From Candidatus Rifleibacterium amylolyticum (GTDB lineage Bacteria; Muiribacteriota; Ozemobacteria; Ozemobacterales; Ozemobacteraceae), in NCBI GenBank assembly GCA_009917695.1, contig JAACJG010000002.1, positions 434,001 through 498,000 of the forward strand: 64,000 bases of DNA. The letters are read 5' to 3'. Numbering within the stretch: the stretch's first letter is position 1; every line of letters begins with the position of its first letter. Shown piece after piece: positions 1 to 9,028 of the stretch. The notes under the pieces were generated by a model. That model was not told the origin of the DNA, did no database searches, and saw only the letters and a list, made by a program, of their open reading frames with translations. The translations under genes and the position numbers were made by a program.

Positions 1-1464
1 GTTTATAGCAGCCCGCACCGTTTTGCCAGCGCGATATTCTTCCTTGATCCGTTCAAAGATGATGACATTGGCATCTACAGCCATGCCAACCGTGAGGATG
101 AGGCCGGCGATACCCGGCAGAGTCAAAGTGCCGCCAAAGAACACCAGCACGGCAAAGATGATCAAAGTATTGAAAAGGACGGCGGCATTAGCAAGCGTTC
201 CGCAAAACCGGTAGAACATCGCCATGAACGACAGCACGAGCAACGTTCCGACAATACCGGCGCTCCAGCCGGCCTTTATCGATTCCTGACCGAGAGTAGG
301 CCCGACGACTCGGCTTTCAAGTGCGATCAAACTTGCTGGAAGCGCACCGGCTCTCAAGACGATCGCAAGGTTCTGAGCCTCTTCGAGAGTGAAACCGCCG
401 GTGATCTGTGCCATTCCGCCGGTAACTCTCGACTGAATGGTCGGGGCACTGTGAATCTTTCTGTCGAGCACTATCGCGAGCTGTTCGCCAATATGAGAAC
501 CGGTTACCTGAGCGAATCTGGCAGCACCTTCGGCATTGAACTCCAGATGCACAACAGGAGCGCCCAGTTCGTCGAATGCAACCTTCGCGAATTTAAGATC
601 ACGACCGGCAATCTCAGGCCTGGCTGCGAGCTTGAACCATATATCCTGATGCCGGTTGTTTCCAGGAAGCATCATCAGAATCTCGGTTTCAGCATTGACC
701 GGCTCGAGCTGATCTGCAGTCAAAGCCTGATCGATGACCATGTGAAACTGTAACATGGCCGTGTTTTGAATCAACTGCTTGACTCTTTCCGGGTCTTTTA
801 CGCCAGGCAGCTGAATCCTGATGCGGTTCCCATCCTGAGCCTTTATGGTGGGCTCGGCAATACCATACATATCGATACGGTTTCTGATGATTTCGACCGA
901 TCGTCTGACCGCGTCAGCGATGTTATCGTTCTCCTGAACAGAATCGGTATCGACCTGATATACAAGATCGATTCCGCCTTTCAGATCCAGTCCCAGCGTG
1001 ATTTTAGCCTGGGGAAACAATGTCGCGATCGACAGCGGCAATTTTGCATAAAGTTGTGCTTCTGCGAGGAGACGACGGGCTTCTTCGCCCGTTTTACCTG
1101 CAACTTTCAAAGAAACACTTCCCCTGGCATAATCTGGGTCGACGACACGTGCTTCGACACCACGGTTGACCAGAACTTTTCTGGCAGTATCGACGACATT
1201 GTTAAGAACGGCATCAGGACTTGCAGGATTTCTGGCGAGATTGAATATCTCTGCCATCCGATCGACCTGAAATTTTATCAGCGCTGACTTACCGTCATCC
1301 AGCGAACTGAATTCGAGCAGCCGCTCTGGAACGGCACGCTGTTCAGCCGGAGAAATGATTCCGAATGCCGTATCCCAGATGCTGGTAGACGGCAGACTGT
1401 AAAACAGAGAAAACAGAAATATCGTTGCCACAATGATGATTGTGCCTCTGTGCTTATTTTTCAT
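1..1464 (-). CDS. secD: Protein translocase subunit SecD (3' end outside window)
   Basis: SecD works with SecF and SecYEG in the inner membrane, using the proton motive force to complete export of proteins across the membrane. The ORF has no stop inside the window; 488 codons are visible. The translation starts MKNKHRGTIII with one N-terminal membrane helix, then a periplasmic part containing LGLDLKGG and RNRIDMYGIAEP, both SecD hallmarks. The last visible residues are the IFERIKEEYRAGKTV motif next to the fourth membrane helix region. The ATG at 1464 is preceded by an AGGGAG ribosome binding site. SecF probably lies just to the left, separate or fused; this cannot be seen. Confidence 0.93.
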   Translation of the reverse strand, partial: MKNKHRGTIIIVATIFLFSLFYSLPSTSIWDTAFGIISPAEQRAVPERLLEFSSLDDGKSALIKFQVDRMAEIFNLARNPASPDAVLNNVVDTARKVLVNRGVEARVVDPDYARGSVSLKVAGKTGEEARRLLAEAQLYAKLPLSIATLFPQAKITLGLDLKGGIDLVYQVDTDSVQENDNIADAVRRSVEIIRNRIDMYGIAEPTIKAQDGNRIRIQLPGVKDPERVKQLIQNTAMLQFHMVIDQALTADQLEPVNAETEILMMLPGNNRHQDIWFKLAARPEIAGRDLKFAKVAFDELGAPVVHLEFNAEGAARFAQVTGSHIGEQLAIVLDRKIHSAPTIQSRVTGGMAQITGGFTLEEAQNLAIVLRAGALPASLIALESRVVGPTLGQESIKAGWSAGIVGTLLVLSFMAMFYRFCGTLANAAVLFNTLIIFAVLVFFGGTLTLPGIAGLILTVGMAVDANVIIFERIKEEYRAGKTVRAAIN

Positions 1465-1523
1465 TGATTGAACTCCCTGATTGCGACTGTTGGCAGTTGC
1501 TGCTGCCTGACAGACATGCGAAT

Positions 1524-1536
1524 GACAATGATTGTC
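1524..1536. promoter_or_regulatory. 13-bp palindrome upstream of secD, possible operator
   Basis: GACAATGATTGTC is a perfect inverted repeat around one central base, 60 bp upstream of the secD start. Two CCATGG palindromes follow at about 1539-1556. The shape resembles a small repressor operator, and the spelling is loosely like half of a Fur box, but no promoter elements could be placed around it, so a role is only a guess. Confidence 0.25.
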
Positions 1537-1595
1537 GCCATGGGTAAACTGACCATGGACTAAGTCTTACTGGAGCTGGAGTCGGTGTAGGGGGG

Positions 1596-1952
1596 TCAGC
1601 CGTCGCTACGCGGCATCTGAGCAATAACGAAACCCCATTTTTTTACAGGATGAACGAAAAAAGACGTTCGCCTGTTCTGTATTGGGATGGTAGCAGACTG
1701 CAATGAAGAAAAGACGATTGCCGAGAACTCCCGGAATGCGCAGGACGGATTCAGTGACGATCTTATATCAGGCGCTGTTAATCTGGAAATACCGGCTGTT
1801 GCATTTATCCGGCAGTTGTCGTGCAAAACGACGGGTTCTCTGACGACGCCGTCTTTCTGACTTCCAGAAAAACAAAACAGCTCTCTGTCTGTCATCCAGA
1901 GAGTCTGACTGAGGAAGGCGATCAGGAAAACTAACAACAGCGCTTTTCTCAT
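1596..1952 (-). CDS. Small secreted hypothetical protein
   Basis: I do not recognise this protein. From the ATG at 1952 it is 118 residues and begins MRKALLLVFLIAFLSQTLW, a plausible signal peptide. The mature part has no motif I can name. The open frame extends 29 codons further upstream to 2039, but that stretch has no signal sequence and approaches the hppA promoter. No good ribosome binding site is visible before either start. It sits alone between secD and hppA, so it may be a lineage-specific gene or a chance frame. Confidence 0.4.
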   Translation of the reverse strand: MRKALLLVFLIAFLSQTLWMTDRELFCFSGSQKDGVVREPVVLHDNCRINATAGISRLTAPDIRSSLNPSCAFREFSAIVFSSLQSATIPIQNRRTSFFVHPVKKWGFVIAQMPRSDG

Positions 1953-2039
1953 ATGAATAATGATAACACGGTTAACCGAAGAACACCATTCAAAAAACTG
2001 TGCAAAAACAGCGTCACTGCTTTCGAAAGCGTAAAACAT

Positions 2040-2068
2040 TTGACAACGGCAGTCTCAGCAGATATATT
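2040..2068 (+). promoter_or_regulatory. Sigma70-type promoter for hppA
   Basis: TTGACA at 2040-2045, a 17-base spacer, and TATATT at 2063-2068. This is close to the consensus and lies about 60 bases before the hppA start codon. It is the strongest promoter I can read in the window. Confidence 0.7.
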
Positions 2069-2126
2069 ACCTAGCTGTCAATATAGAAAAGAGTTCTGAA
2101 GGAATGCTGTTCTGAAGGAGATTTGT

Positions 2127-4946
2127 GTGGACACTCAACTTTTGTTCTGGCTTGCCCCGGCAGGCTCACTGATCGCTCTCGCTTTCGCTTATTATTTTTT
2201 CACCAGCATGATGCAGTCGGATCCCGGCTCTGAAAAGTCGCGGGAAATCGCCAGCTACGTCAAAGAAGGCGCCATGTCTTACCTCTGGTCACAGTATCGG
2301 GTAGTCGGCATATTCTTCGTAGTTGCCTTCGCTTTCTTTTCGTTCCTGGCGTTCGTGCTCAAAGTGCAGAGCCCCTGGACACCTCTGGCCTTTCTGACCG
2401 GTGGCTTCTTTTCGGGCCTTTCCGGCTATCTTGGCATGATCACCGCTACTAATGCCAGTAACCGCACCACTGCCGCGGCTGCCAAGTCCCTCAACCAGGG
2501 CCTGCAGGTTGCTTTCCGCAGCGGCGCTGTCATGGGCTTTGTCGTTGTCGGCCTTGGTCTGCTCGATATCTCAATCTGGTGGAAGATCCTCACTCACATC
2601 ATGTCGCTGAGTGAAACCACCTTTAAAGACAGTATTTTTGCAGTTCACGACTACATGGAAATCACCACCATCATGCTGACCTTCGGCATGGGCGCAAGCT
2701 CGCAGGCTCTTTTCGCCCGCGTCGGCGGTGGTATTTTCACCAAAGCGGCTGACGTCGGCGCCGACCTTGTTGGCAAAACCGAAGCCGGCATTCCCGAAGA
2801 CGATCCGCGCAACCCGGCCGTTATCGCCGACAACGTCGGTGACAACGTCGGCGACGTTGCCGGTATGGGTGCCGACCTTTATGAATCATACTGTGGTTCG
2901 ATTCTGGCCACAGCCGCTCTTGGCGCCGCTGCATTCTCAACTGGCGACCTGGCACAGTATCAGCTCAACTCGATTCTTCTGCCGATGGCTATTGCCGGGG
3001 CCGGCATTTTGTTCTCGCTGATCGGCATTTACTTCGTCAGCACCGACGAAGACGCTTCTCAGAAAGAACTGATGGGCGCGCTCGGCCGTGGCATTAACGT
3101 ATCATCGGCTCTTACCGCCATCGGCAGCGCCATTTTGACCTACTACATGCTGCCCGAGCACATCGGTATTCTCGGCTCGATCATCACCGGTCTGGTTGCC
3201 GGTATCATCATCGGCTGGGCAACTGAATACTACACCTCCGGCGACTACCCGCCAACCCAGGAAGTAGCCGGCCAGGCCACTACCGGCCCAGCCACCGTCA
3301 TCATTGAAGGTCTTGCGACCGGCATGATGTCAACTGGCATCCCGGTTGTCACCGTTGGTCTCGGCATCATTCTGGCCTATGGCTTTGCCAATGGTTTCAC
3401 CGATCCTTCGATGGGTCTTTACGGTATCGGTATCGCCGCTGTCGGCATGCTCTCAACCCTCGGCATCACCCTGGCTACTGACGCTTACGGCCCGATCGCC
3501 GACAACGCCGGCGGCAATGCCGAAATGTCAGAGATGGGTCCGGAAGTGCGCAAACGCACCGACGCTCTCGATTCTCTCGGCAACACCACTGCTGCTACCG
3601 GTAAGGGTTTTGCCATCGGTTCAGCCGCTCTGACTGCCATGGCTCTGCTTGGCGCCTATGTTGAAGAAGTTCGCCATGGTCTGCTGCGTGTCGCCAAATT
3701 CAGCGAGTCTCAGCTTGACAGCTACATTTTCGTCAGTCCCGAAAAGGCGGTTCCGATAGCCAAGGCAACCATGGCCGACTTCATGGCCTACTACAACGTA
3801 ACCCTGATGAATCCGCTCGTTCTTGTCGGCGTATTTCTTGGCGCCATGCTGGTTTTCGTCTTCTGCGCCATGACCATGAAAGCAGTTGGCCGCGCCGCTC
3901 ACAGCATGGTCGAAGAAGTCAGACGCCAGTTCAAGGAAATACCTGGCCTGCTCAAGGGCGACAAGGGTGCCAAAGCTGATTATGCTTCGTGCGTAGCCAT
4001 TTCTACCAAGGGTGCCCAGAGAGAAATGCTGGCCCCCAGCCTTCTCGCCATTATCACACCGATCGTCGTCGGCCTGGTTCTCGGTGTTGGCGGCATCATC
4101 GGCATGCTGGTCGGCGGTCTCGCCTGTGGTTTCGCAGTAGCGATCATGATGGCCAACTCAGGCGGCGCCTGGGACAACGCCAAGAAATATATCGAAGCCG
4201 GCAATCTCGGTGGAAAAGGCTCTGATAACCACAAGGCAACTGTAGTCGGTGACACTGTCGGCGATCCGTTCAAAGATACGTCTGGCCCGTCACTCAACAT
4301 TCTGATCAAGCTGATGAGTATGGTTGCGGTTGTTGTGGCCGGTCTTACCGTTTCTTATGCCCCGACGATCCAGTTCTACTTCGGCTTCAATCCTTCCGAG
4401 GTTTCTTACAAAGAAGAATTCAACAAACGTCTGAGTGCTCGCGAAGTAACTCTGCCCAGCCTTACTGAAGCTCCTGGTGCTGCCAAAAGCAGCTCAATCT
4501 TTGAAGATCCGCTCATGGGAACTGAAGACATCTATCTGCCCAATGAAACCGATGCAGCAGCAAGCATTCAGACTCCCAAAGTTCCCGATGTGAAACCTGG
4601 CGAAGTCAAACCGTTGCCGACCGACAGCAAACCGGCTGATAAGCCGGCAGAAGGCGGTTTCTCTGGCGGATTCGACGCCGTAGATGATAAACCTGCTGAC
4701 AAACCGACCGAAGGCGGTTTCTCTGGTGGTTTCGATGCTATCGAAGATAAACCAGCTGACAAGCCGGTCGAAGGCGGTTTTTCGAGTGGCTTCGATGCCA
4801 TGGATGAGAAGAAGGACGAACCGGCCACTACCAGTGGCGGTTTTGACGCCATCGAAAGCGGCAGCGAAGAAAAGCCGGCGGACGAGCCCAAGGAAGAACC
4901 GGCCAAGCCCGCAACTGAAGCTGCCGGTGGTTTCGAAGGAATGTAA
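2127..4946 (+). CDS. hppA: Membrane-bound ion-pumping pyrophosphatase with repeat tail
   Basis: This integral membrane enzyme hydrolyses pyrophosphate and pumps H+ or Na+ out of the cytoplasm. The translation has many membrane helices, the pyrophosphate-binding signature DVGADLVGK at residues 209-217, and a second conserved Asp/Asn cluster in the PIADNAGGNAEMSEM region. At GNTTAATGKG (residues 485-494) the key position is Ala489; Ala rather than Lys here is the mark of the K+-dependent subfamily, which includes Na+ pumps. The usual core ends near residue 760. The remaining ~175 residues are an acidic Pro/Glu/Lys-rich tail with 20-residue repeats, which I do not know from this family. The GTG start at 2127 has AAGGAG seven bases upstream. 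The gene is monocistronic, between a strong promoter and terminator. Confidence 0.95.
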   Translation: MDTQLLFWLAPAGSLIALAFAYYFFTSMMQSDPGSEKSREIASYVKEGAMSYLWSQYRVVGIFFVVAFAFFSFLAFVLKVQSPWTPLAFLTGGFFSGLSGYLGMITATNASNRTTAAAAKSLNQGLQVAFRSGAVMGFVVVGLGLLDISIWWKILTHIMSLSETTFKDSIFAVHDYMEITTIMLTFGMGASSQALFARVGGGIFTKAADVGADLVGKTEAGIPEDDPRNPAVIADNVGDNVGDVAGMGADLYESYCGSILATAALGAAAFSTGDLAQYQLNSILLPMAIAGAGILFSLIGIYFVSTDEDASQKELMGALGRGINVSSALTAIGSAILTYYMLPEHIGILGSIITGLVAGIIIGWATEYYTSGDYPPTQEVAGQATTGPATVIIEGLATGMMSTGIPVVTVGLGIILAYGFANGFTDPSMGLYGIGIAAVGMLSTLGITLATDAYGPIADNAGGNAEMSEMGPEVRKRTDALDSLGNTTAATGKGFAIGSAALTAMALLGAYVEEVRHGLLRVAKFSESQLDSYIFVSPEKAVPIAKATMADFMAYYNVTLMNPLVLVGVFLGAMLVFVFCAMTMKAVGRAAHSMVEEVRRQFKEIPGLLKGDKGAKADYASCVAISTKGAQREMLAPSLLAIITPIVVGLVLGVGGIIGMLVGGLACGFAVAIMMANSGGAWDNAKKYIEAGNLGGKGSDNHKATVVGDTVGDPFKDTSGPSLNILIKLMSMVAVVVAGLTVSYAPTIQFYFGFNPSEVSYKEEFNKRLSAREVTLPSLTEAPGAAKSSSIFEDPLMGTEDIYLPNETDAAASIQTPKVPDVKPGEVKPLPTDSKPADKPAEGGFSGGFDAVDDKPADKPTEGGFSGGFDAIEDKPADKPVEGGFSSGFDAMDEKKDEPATTSGGFDAIESGSEEKPADEPKEEPAKPATEAAGGFEGM
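4629..4808 (+). repeat. Three 60-bp in-frame repeats in the hppA tail
   Basis: Three tandem units begin at 4629, 4689 and 4749. Each encodes KPADKPxEGGFSxGFDA plus three acidic or hydrophobic residues. A decayed fourth unit (SGGFDAIESG) follows, and GGFEGM ends the protein. The units differ at silent positions, so they are not a very recent duplication. Confidence 0.85.
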
Positions 4947-4970
4947 CAAGCCTTAAACAGCCGCTTATAA

Positions 4971-5004
4971 AAAACCAGCCCCTGCCAAAGCAGGGGCTGG
5001 TTTT
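4971..5004. terminator. Bidirectional intrinsic terminator between hppA and aldo/keto reductase
   Basis: A perfect 15-bp inverted repeat, AAAACCAGCCCCTGC with its complement, encloses the loop CAAA. It is flanked by A on one side and T on the other, so it can end transcription from both convergent genes. Confidence 0.88.
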
Positions 5005-5020
5005 ATGCGCTTTTGCCAGC

Positions 5021-5974
5021 TTAGACGATTCTGATTGCGAACTTCGGGCAGACCGGAGCACAGTATCCGCAGAGAACACAAAATGAATGGTTGATAACCG
5101 GTGATTTTTCACCTGGTTGCAAAGCGCCCTGCTGGCAGGTGCTAACACAGGCATTGCAGTTAACACAGATGCCGGTGTTGATGAACAGACGGCGCTCCCG
5201 ACCAGCAACCTGGCGGGCGAAATCGTCATCTACTGCTTCGTTGCGCGCCAGTCTGACATTCATGTCAACTTCATCTTTGCTGGTCATGCCGACAACAGCC
5301 GCATCGACAGCCTGAGAAGCAAAAAGCCAGCGCAATGCTGCTGCGGCATCATTGCGCAAATGACCACCACCAAGAGGTTTCATGGCGTAGACCCCCACAC
5401 CACGTGCGCGGGCGTTCTTGAGTATATCGGTCATTTCGACCAGAGTAGCATCGAGGATGCCGATCCCGTCACGATTGTACATGGGATGCAGAACTTCGAT
5501 TCCTTCAGTTGCAGCGAGCAAATCGATTGTTCGCGCCGAATGCGAGCTTGCACCTACTGCTCTGATCAAACCCTTTTCGCGGGCTTCACGCAGATAAGCA
5601 AGAGCACCGCGGCGCGCCTCAATATCGGCAGCATCGCGCACAGCATGCAATAGAAAAACATCGATCTTCGGCAGACCTGTCTGCTGCATACATTCCTCTA
5701 CTGCTGCCTGCATGGCCTCGCGTGTGTTTGCCGCCGATTTAGACGCAATAACCGGCAAAGGCCCTTGCCAGTGTCTGAGAGCCGCTGCGACCTGTGGATA
5801 AGAGCCATACATCTGGGCAGTATCAATAAAAGTTATGCCCTGGGCGAGTGCATGCAAAATAACCTCAGCACCGGCTGCCACATCAAGACCTCGCTGCATT
5901 GGGCTCATGGTTAGAGTCCCGAGGCCAAGCAGGCTTACTTCAATTCCGGTTTTGCCAAGTTTCTGTGTTTTCAT
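5021..5974 (-). CDS. Aldo/keto reductase with C-terminal 2[4Fe-4S] ferredoxin domain
   Basis: The N-terminal ~250 residues are a TIM-barrel aldo/keto reductase with the DTAQMYG segment (catalytic Asp and Tyr), the SKS lysine and the LLH histidine. The C-terminal ~60 residues carry two ferredoxin clusters, CVNCNACVSTC and CVLCGYCAPVC, so the protein probably couples a carbonyl or imine reduction to electron carriers. This two-part layout is common in anaerobes; the substrate is unknown. I chose the ATG at 5974 because GGAGG lies just before it; an ATG four codons earlier (5986) overlaps that site. A TATAAT box sits about 26 bases upstream. It is convergent with hppA. Confidence 0.88.
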   Translation of the reverse strand: MKTQKLGKTGIEVSLLGLGTLTMSPMQRGLDVAAGAEVILHALAQGITFIDTAQMYGSYPQVAAALRHWQGPLPVIASKSAANTREAMQAAVEECMQQTGLPKIDVFLLHAVRDAADIEARRGALAYLREAREKGLIRAVGASSHSARTIDLLAATEGIEVLHPMYNRDGIGILDATLVEMTDILKNARARGVGVYAMKPLGGGHLRNDAAAALRWLFASQAVDAAVVGMTSKDEVDMNVRLARNEAVDDDFARQVAGRERRLFINTGICVNCNACVSTCQQGALQPGEKSPVINHSFCVLCGYCAPVCPKFAIRIV

Positions 5975-5999
5975 GATTGCCTCCATGGCTTTTTACGCC

Positions 6000-6005
6000 A
6001 TTATA
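6000..6005 (-). promoter_or_regulatory. -10 box of the aldo/keto reductase promoter
   Basis: A perfect TATAAT on the minus strand lies 26 bases before the chosen start. No good -35 is present at 16-18 bases (the nearest candidate, TCGACA, is 19 away), so the promoter may be weak or activator-dependent. Confidence 0.4.
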
Positions 6006-6114
6006 AACCATTTTCCCTGGCCCGTGTCGATATGGTAATTTTCGTTGCCAATCGGATGGAGATTGTATAAGCTTATGTCAAAGAGAGCGCGATACATTTT
6101 ATGGAGGCAGGACG

Positions 6115-6462
6115 TTGTATAAGATAGAGTCACAGCGTAGACAGAGAGTTCTCGTCCTCGACATTCAGGGTTATTGCGAGGCCGAGGCCGGAGAAGAGAT
6201 TGCCAGCCTTATCGATAAAACCTTTGCGGCTGAAAAGCCAGGTGGAGTTATTTTTAACTTCGGCGAGTGCAAAGTCATCAACAGCGTCTGCGTTTCAAGA
6301 TTAATAGAAACAATCGAGCTTATCGCCTACGACCATGAAACTGACACTGTTGTCTGCGGCCTCGACCAGACCAAGGCAACTCTGTTCAAGATGGTTGGCA
6401 TGCTCGATCTGGCAGAGCTCAAAGACGATGTCGAAACAGGCATAAAATATCTCGGCGAATGA
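6115..6462 (+). CDS. STAS-domain protein (anti-anti-sigma factor-like)
   Basis: A 115-residue single-domain protein of the SpoIIAA/RsbV type. Such proteins are switched by phosphorylation of a serine and bind a partner kinase or other regulator. The central strand and helix read GVIFNFGECKVINSVCVSRL; the Ser after INS aligns with the usual phosphoserine, although the normal D-S-S/T-G is changed to N-S-V-C. The start is TTG at 6115 with GGAGG upstream. It runs convergently toward a SpoIIE-type phosphatase gene only 9 bases away, the expected enzyme for dephosphorylating a STAS protein. No RsbW-like kinase is visible in the window. Confidence 0.85.
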   Translation: MYKIESQRRQRVLVLDIQGYCEAEAGEEIASLIDKTFAAEKPGGVIFNFGECKVINSVCVSRLIETIELIAYDHETDTVVCGLDQTKATLFKMVGMLDLAELKDDVETGIKYLGE

Positions 6463-6471
6463 CGTTCTGCC

Positions 6472-8337
6472 CTACCCTCTTTCGATCATCAACACTGTAA
6501 AGTCGTCGGGTTGCGGCTGGCCGGAAAACTTATGTGGATGGTTGGCCAGAATATCACTGCACGCGTCAACAACAGGCTTCTTCGGGCGCTTCAGCAGGTA
6601 CTCTCTGAATAACTCAAAAGCATCTTGATCTTTGGCGCCAGGAAAAGATTCGATCAGTCCATCACTGTAGAACAAAAGACGGTCGCCAGGCTGCAAAGAG
6701 CCACAATAAGGTTGTCCTGGACGGTAGGAATCTTTTGTGCCGAGAAATGTGCCGACTGCCGCGAGTTGCTCGATACTGCCATCATGCTTAAGCAGATAGG
6801 GGTATGGATGTCCGCAGTTGTGATACTCAAATTTGTGAGTTTCTGTATCAACCCATAGTATTGCAGCTGTCATCATGAGCTTGCGCCGCAAAGCCCTGAA
6901 AAGCACCGAATTCAGCGCACCGGCAAGCTTTTCGGCAGTGAAGCCATTCTCAAGACCAAGCAGCACTGTTGCTTTTCCAATAGCCATGGCCAGAGCTGAA
7001 GGAATGCCATGCCCGGTTGCGTCGCCTATGATCACAAGCAGATACCGATCATTTACTGCGAAATAATCATAATAGTCGCCACCTAACTCATTAGCAGAAT
7101 GCGACAAGCCGGATACCCGCCAGTTATTGAGCTGCAACTCTTCGCGCGGCAAAAGCTGCTCCTGCACCAGACGGGCATTGCCAGCTTCCTGCTGTCGCGC
7201 ACGAAGATTGAACAGATTATCAAGATATTGTGCCACATAAAAAATAAGACAACTGCCCAGCCAGGTGATAACCATGACAGCTATGGGAATATGCATCAGA
7301 AAGGCTTCTGAGAAAACAGTCAGAAAAATTGCAAACAGGGCAAAAACCAGAGGAGTGATCAGCAACGAATAGCCAGACATTACGCATATCCAGCCAGAAA
7401 GAAGGCCTATGGCCAGCATCAGGGCCCGATAAAATCTGTCGGAATGAACAAGTCGGCCAATGCGACCGGATGCCAGTGTGTCGATTGAAGCTGCCAGAAT
7501 TTCGACGCCAGAGATGATTCCCAGAGGGGTGTTGTGATAATCATGTACTGCTGGAGCGTTAACACCAAGAACCAGAACTTTATCACGACAGAATTCGCGA
7601 TATTTATCTTGATTCTCGGCAATGTCACTCAGCGATAAAACCGGAATACCGCCGCCGGCGCGAGCAAAAACGACCGGCAATTCATGCGGAAAGCTTGTTA
7701 CAGAATTCGAATCTGATGCAATAAGCTTTTGATATGCCTGTATAGCAACACTTTGAGCATTCAGCCTCTCATCACGAGTTCTGAAACTGCGTAGACGACC
7801 ATCCCGTTCGATAAGACCCCAGACAAACCCTTCTGCCAGAGCATTGTCTCTGAATCGCTGTAACGAAGTAAACCTGGCCAGACTTACCCCTTGCGGCGTC
7901 TCTTTTTCTTCGAGAATCGATATCAGAATGATATTACCCAGCTCACGAACAGTCTGTTCAAGCTTTTCATCGCCGGCCCCGGTATCAGAATTCTGAAAAA
8001 GAATATCAACTACTATCCCTCGCGGTTGCAGTCCGGCGAGAAGGCGAAGGGCATCTGCCACCTGTTCTCGCGGCCATGGCCAACGGTTTACGCCAGCCGC
8101 CAGAGTTTTCATATCAATACCAACGACAACCACTGACGGATCGGCATTGCGATATTCAGCGGCTATAGAGTGTTTATAGTCATAAAGAGAGTTTTCGAGC
8201 CAGCCTGAAGACGCCGGAACGAAAACCAGTATAATGGCCACAAGAATCAGCACAGCCGCGCCGGCCAGCAAAGGCTTCAAGCCAAGCATATTTTTAAGCC
8301 GCTGCGCCAGTTGTCGGGTGTTTTCGAATATCTGCAT
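6472..8337 (-). CDS. CHASE2 sensor-SpoIIE-type protein phosphatase
   Basis: A membrane signalling protein. A first membrane helix (about residues 23-43) is followed by an extracytoplasmic CHASE2 sensor (about 45-300), two or three membrane helices (about 305-390), and a cytoplasmic PP2C/SpoIIE phosphatase (about 410-621). The phosphatase metal-binding motifs GGDYYDYF, GDATGHGIPSALA and FYSDGL are all present, so it should be active on Ser/Thr phosphoproteins, most simply the STAS protein encoded next to it. It is the last gene of the pseudopilin-FecR operon, 59 bases after fecR-like. Confidence 0.92.
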   Translation of the reverse strand: MQIFENTRQLAQRLKNMLGLKPLLAGAAVLILVAIILVFVPASSGWLENSLYDYKHSIAAEYRNADPSVVVVGIDMKTLAAGVNRWPWPREQVADALRLLAGLQPRGIVVDILFQNSDTGAGDEKLEQTVRELGNIILISILEEKETPQGVSLARFTSLQRFRDNALAEGFVWGLIERDGRLRSFRTRDERLNAQSVAIQAYQKLIASDSNSVTSFPHELPVVFARAGGGIPVLSLSDIAENQDKYREFCRDKVLVLGVNAPAVHDYHNTPLGIISGVEILAASIDTLASGRIGRLVHSDRFYRALMLAIGLLSGWICVMSGYSLLITPLVFALFAIFLTVFSEAFLMHIPIAVMVITWLGSCLIFYVAQYLDNLFNLRARQQEAGNARLVQEQLLPREELQLNNWRVSGLSHSANELGGDYYDYFAVNDRYLLVIIGDATGHGIPSALAMAIGKATVLLGLENGFTAEKLAGALNSVLFRALRRKLMMTAAILWVDTETHKFEYHNCGHPYPYLLKHDGSIEQLAAVGTFLGTKDSYRPGQPYCGSLQPGDRLLFYSDGLIESFPGAKDQDAFELFREYLLKRPKKPVVDACSDILANHPHKFSGQPQPDDFTVLMIERG

Positions 8338-8396
8338 TGATTTAGAACCGCAATAATTAAAGTTGTAAGATCAGAGATTGAATAATGTGGCTGATA

Positions 8397-9005
8397 TTAT
8401 CTCGTATTGAATTTAAAACTTTCGTCCTTGTTCCCGAAAAAGTCTTCTGATTCGAGCAGATTAAAGTTGACCGGCTGCGGTAATGGGCCCTGTTGAACCT
8501 GCCACAGCAGTTTCTGGCTGCCTGTCACCTTCTGTTTACTGCCATCGCGCGCAGTAAATTCAACTGTTCCCTCTTCGACCCAAAGCTCGAAAGAATCAGA
8601 AGACACAAGCTGCCCGAATTTAGTGCCAAGAACTGCGGTATTACCGTGTGGAGTCTCGATCTGAATTTCGGTCTGCTGCTTATTTACATCGAATACAGCT
8701 TTACCTGAGCCATGGAAACCCATAGCCACTCCGGCACGCACTTCGTAATATGAATCAGGAGCGATTTTGATGCTGCCTTTGCGCGCCAGATCTTCAAGCG
8801 CGGCGGTGCTTTCTTTATCGGTACGGACTGCACCCTGGTGCTTGAGCTGCATGTCTACTTTTGCAGCAACGAAGTCCAGGGCACCTTCTGCTCTGGCATC
8901 AACTTTGCCTTCTATCTGGGCGATTCGGGCCAGAGGCTCGTCATTGCTGCCGCAACCTGCGACAAACAAGCCTATCAGGCAGAAAAGAACCAATGTTTTT
9001 TTCAT
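8397..9005 (-). CDS. FecR-domain lipoprotein
   Basis: A 202-residue protein starting with a lipoprotein signal peptide (lipobox VAGC, Cys18). The mature part fits the FecR fold: TPHGNTAVLGTKF and LWVEEGTVEF match the repeated beta strands of that family. FecR domains in the periplasm often pair with CHASE2 receptors, and the next gene encodes one, so it probably helps sense an envelope signal. It lies 23 bases after the pseudopilin gene, with no promoter between. Confidence 0.85.
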   Translation of the reverse strand: MKKTLVLFCLIGLFVAGCGSNDEPLARIAQIEGKVDARAEGALDFVAAKVDMQLKHQGAVRTDKESTAALEDLARKGSIKIAPDSYYEVRAGVAMGFHGSGKAVFDVNKQQTEIQIETPHGNTAVLGTKFGQLVSSDSFELWVEEGTVEFTARDGSKQKVTGSQKLLWQVQQGPLPQPVNFNLLESEDFFGNKDESFKFNTR

Positions 9006-9028
9006 TTTATTCTCCTGTTACGTCTGGT

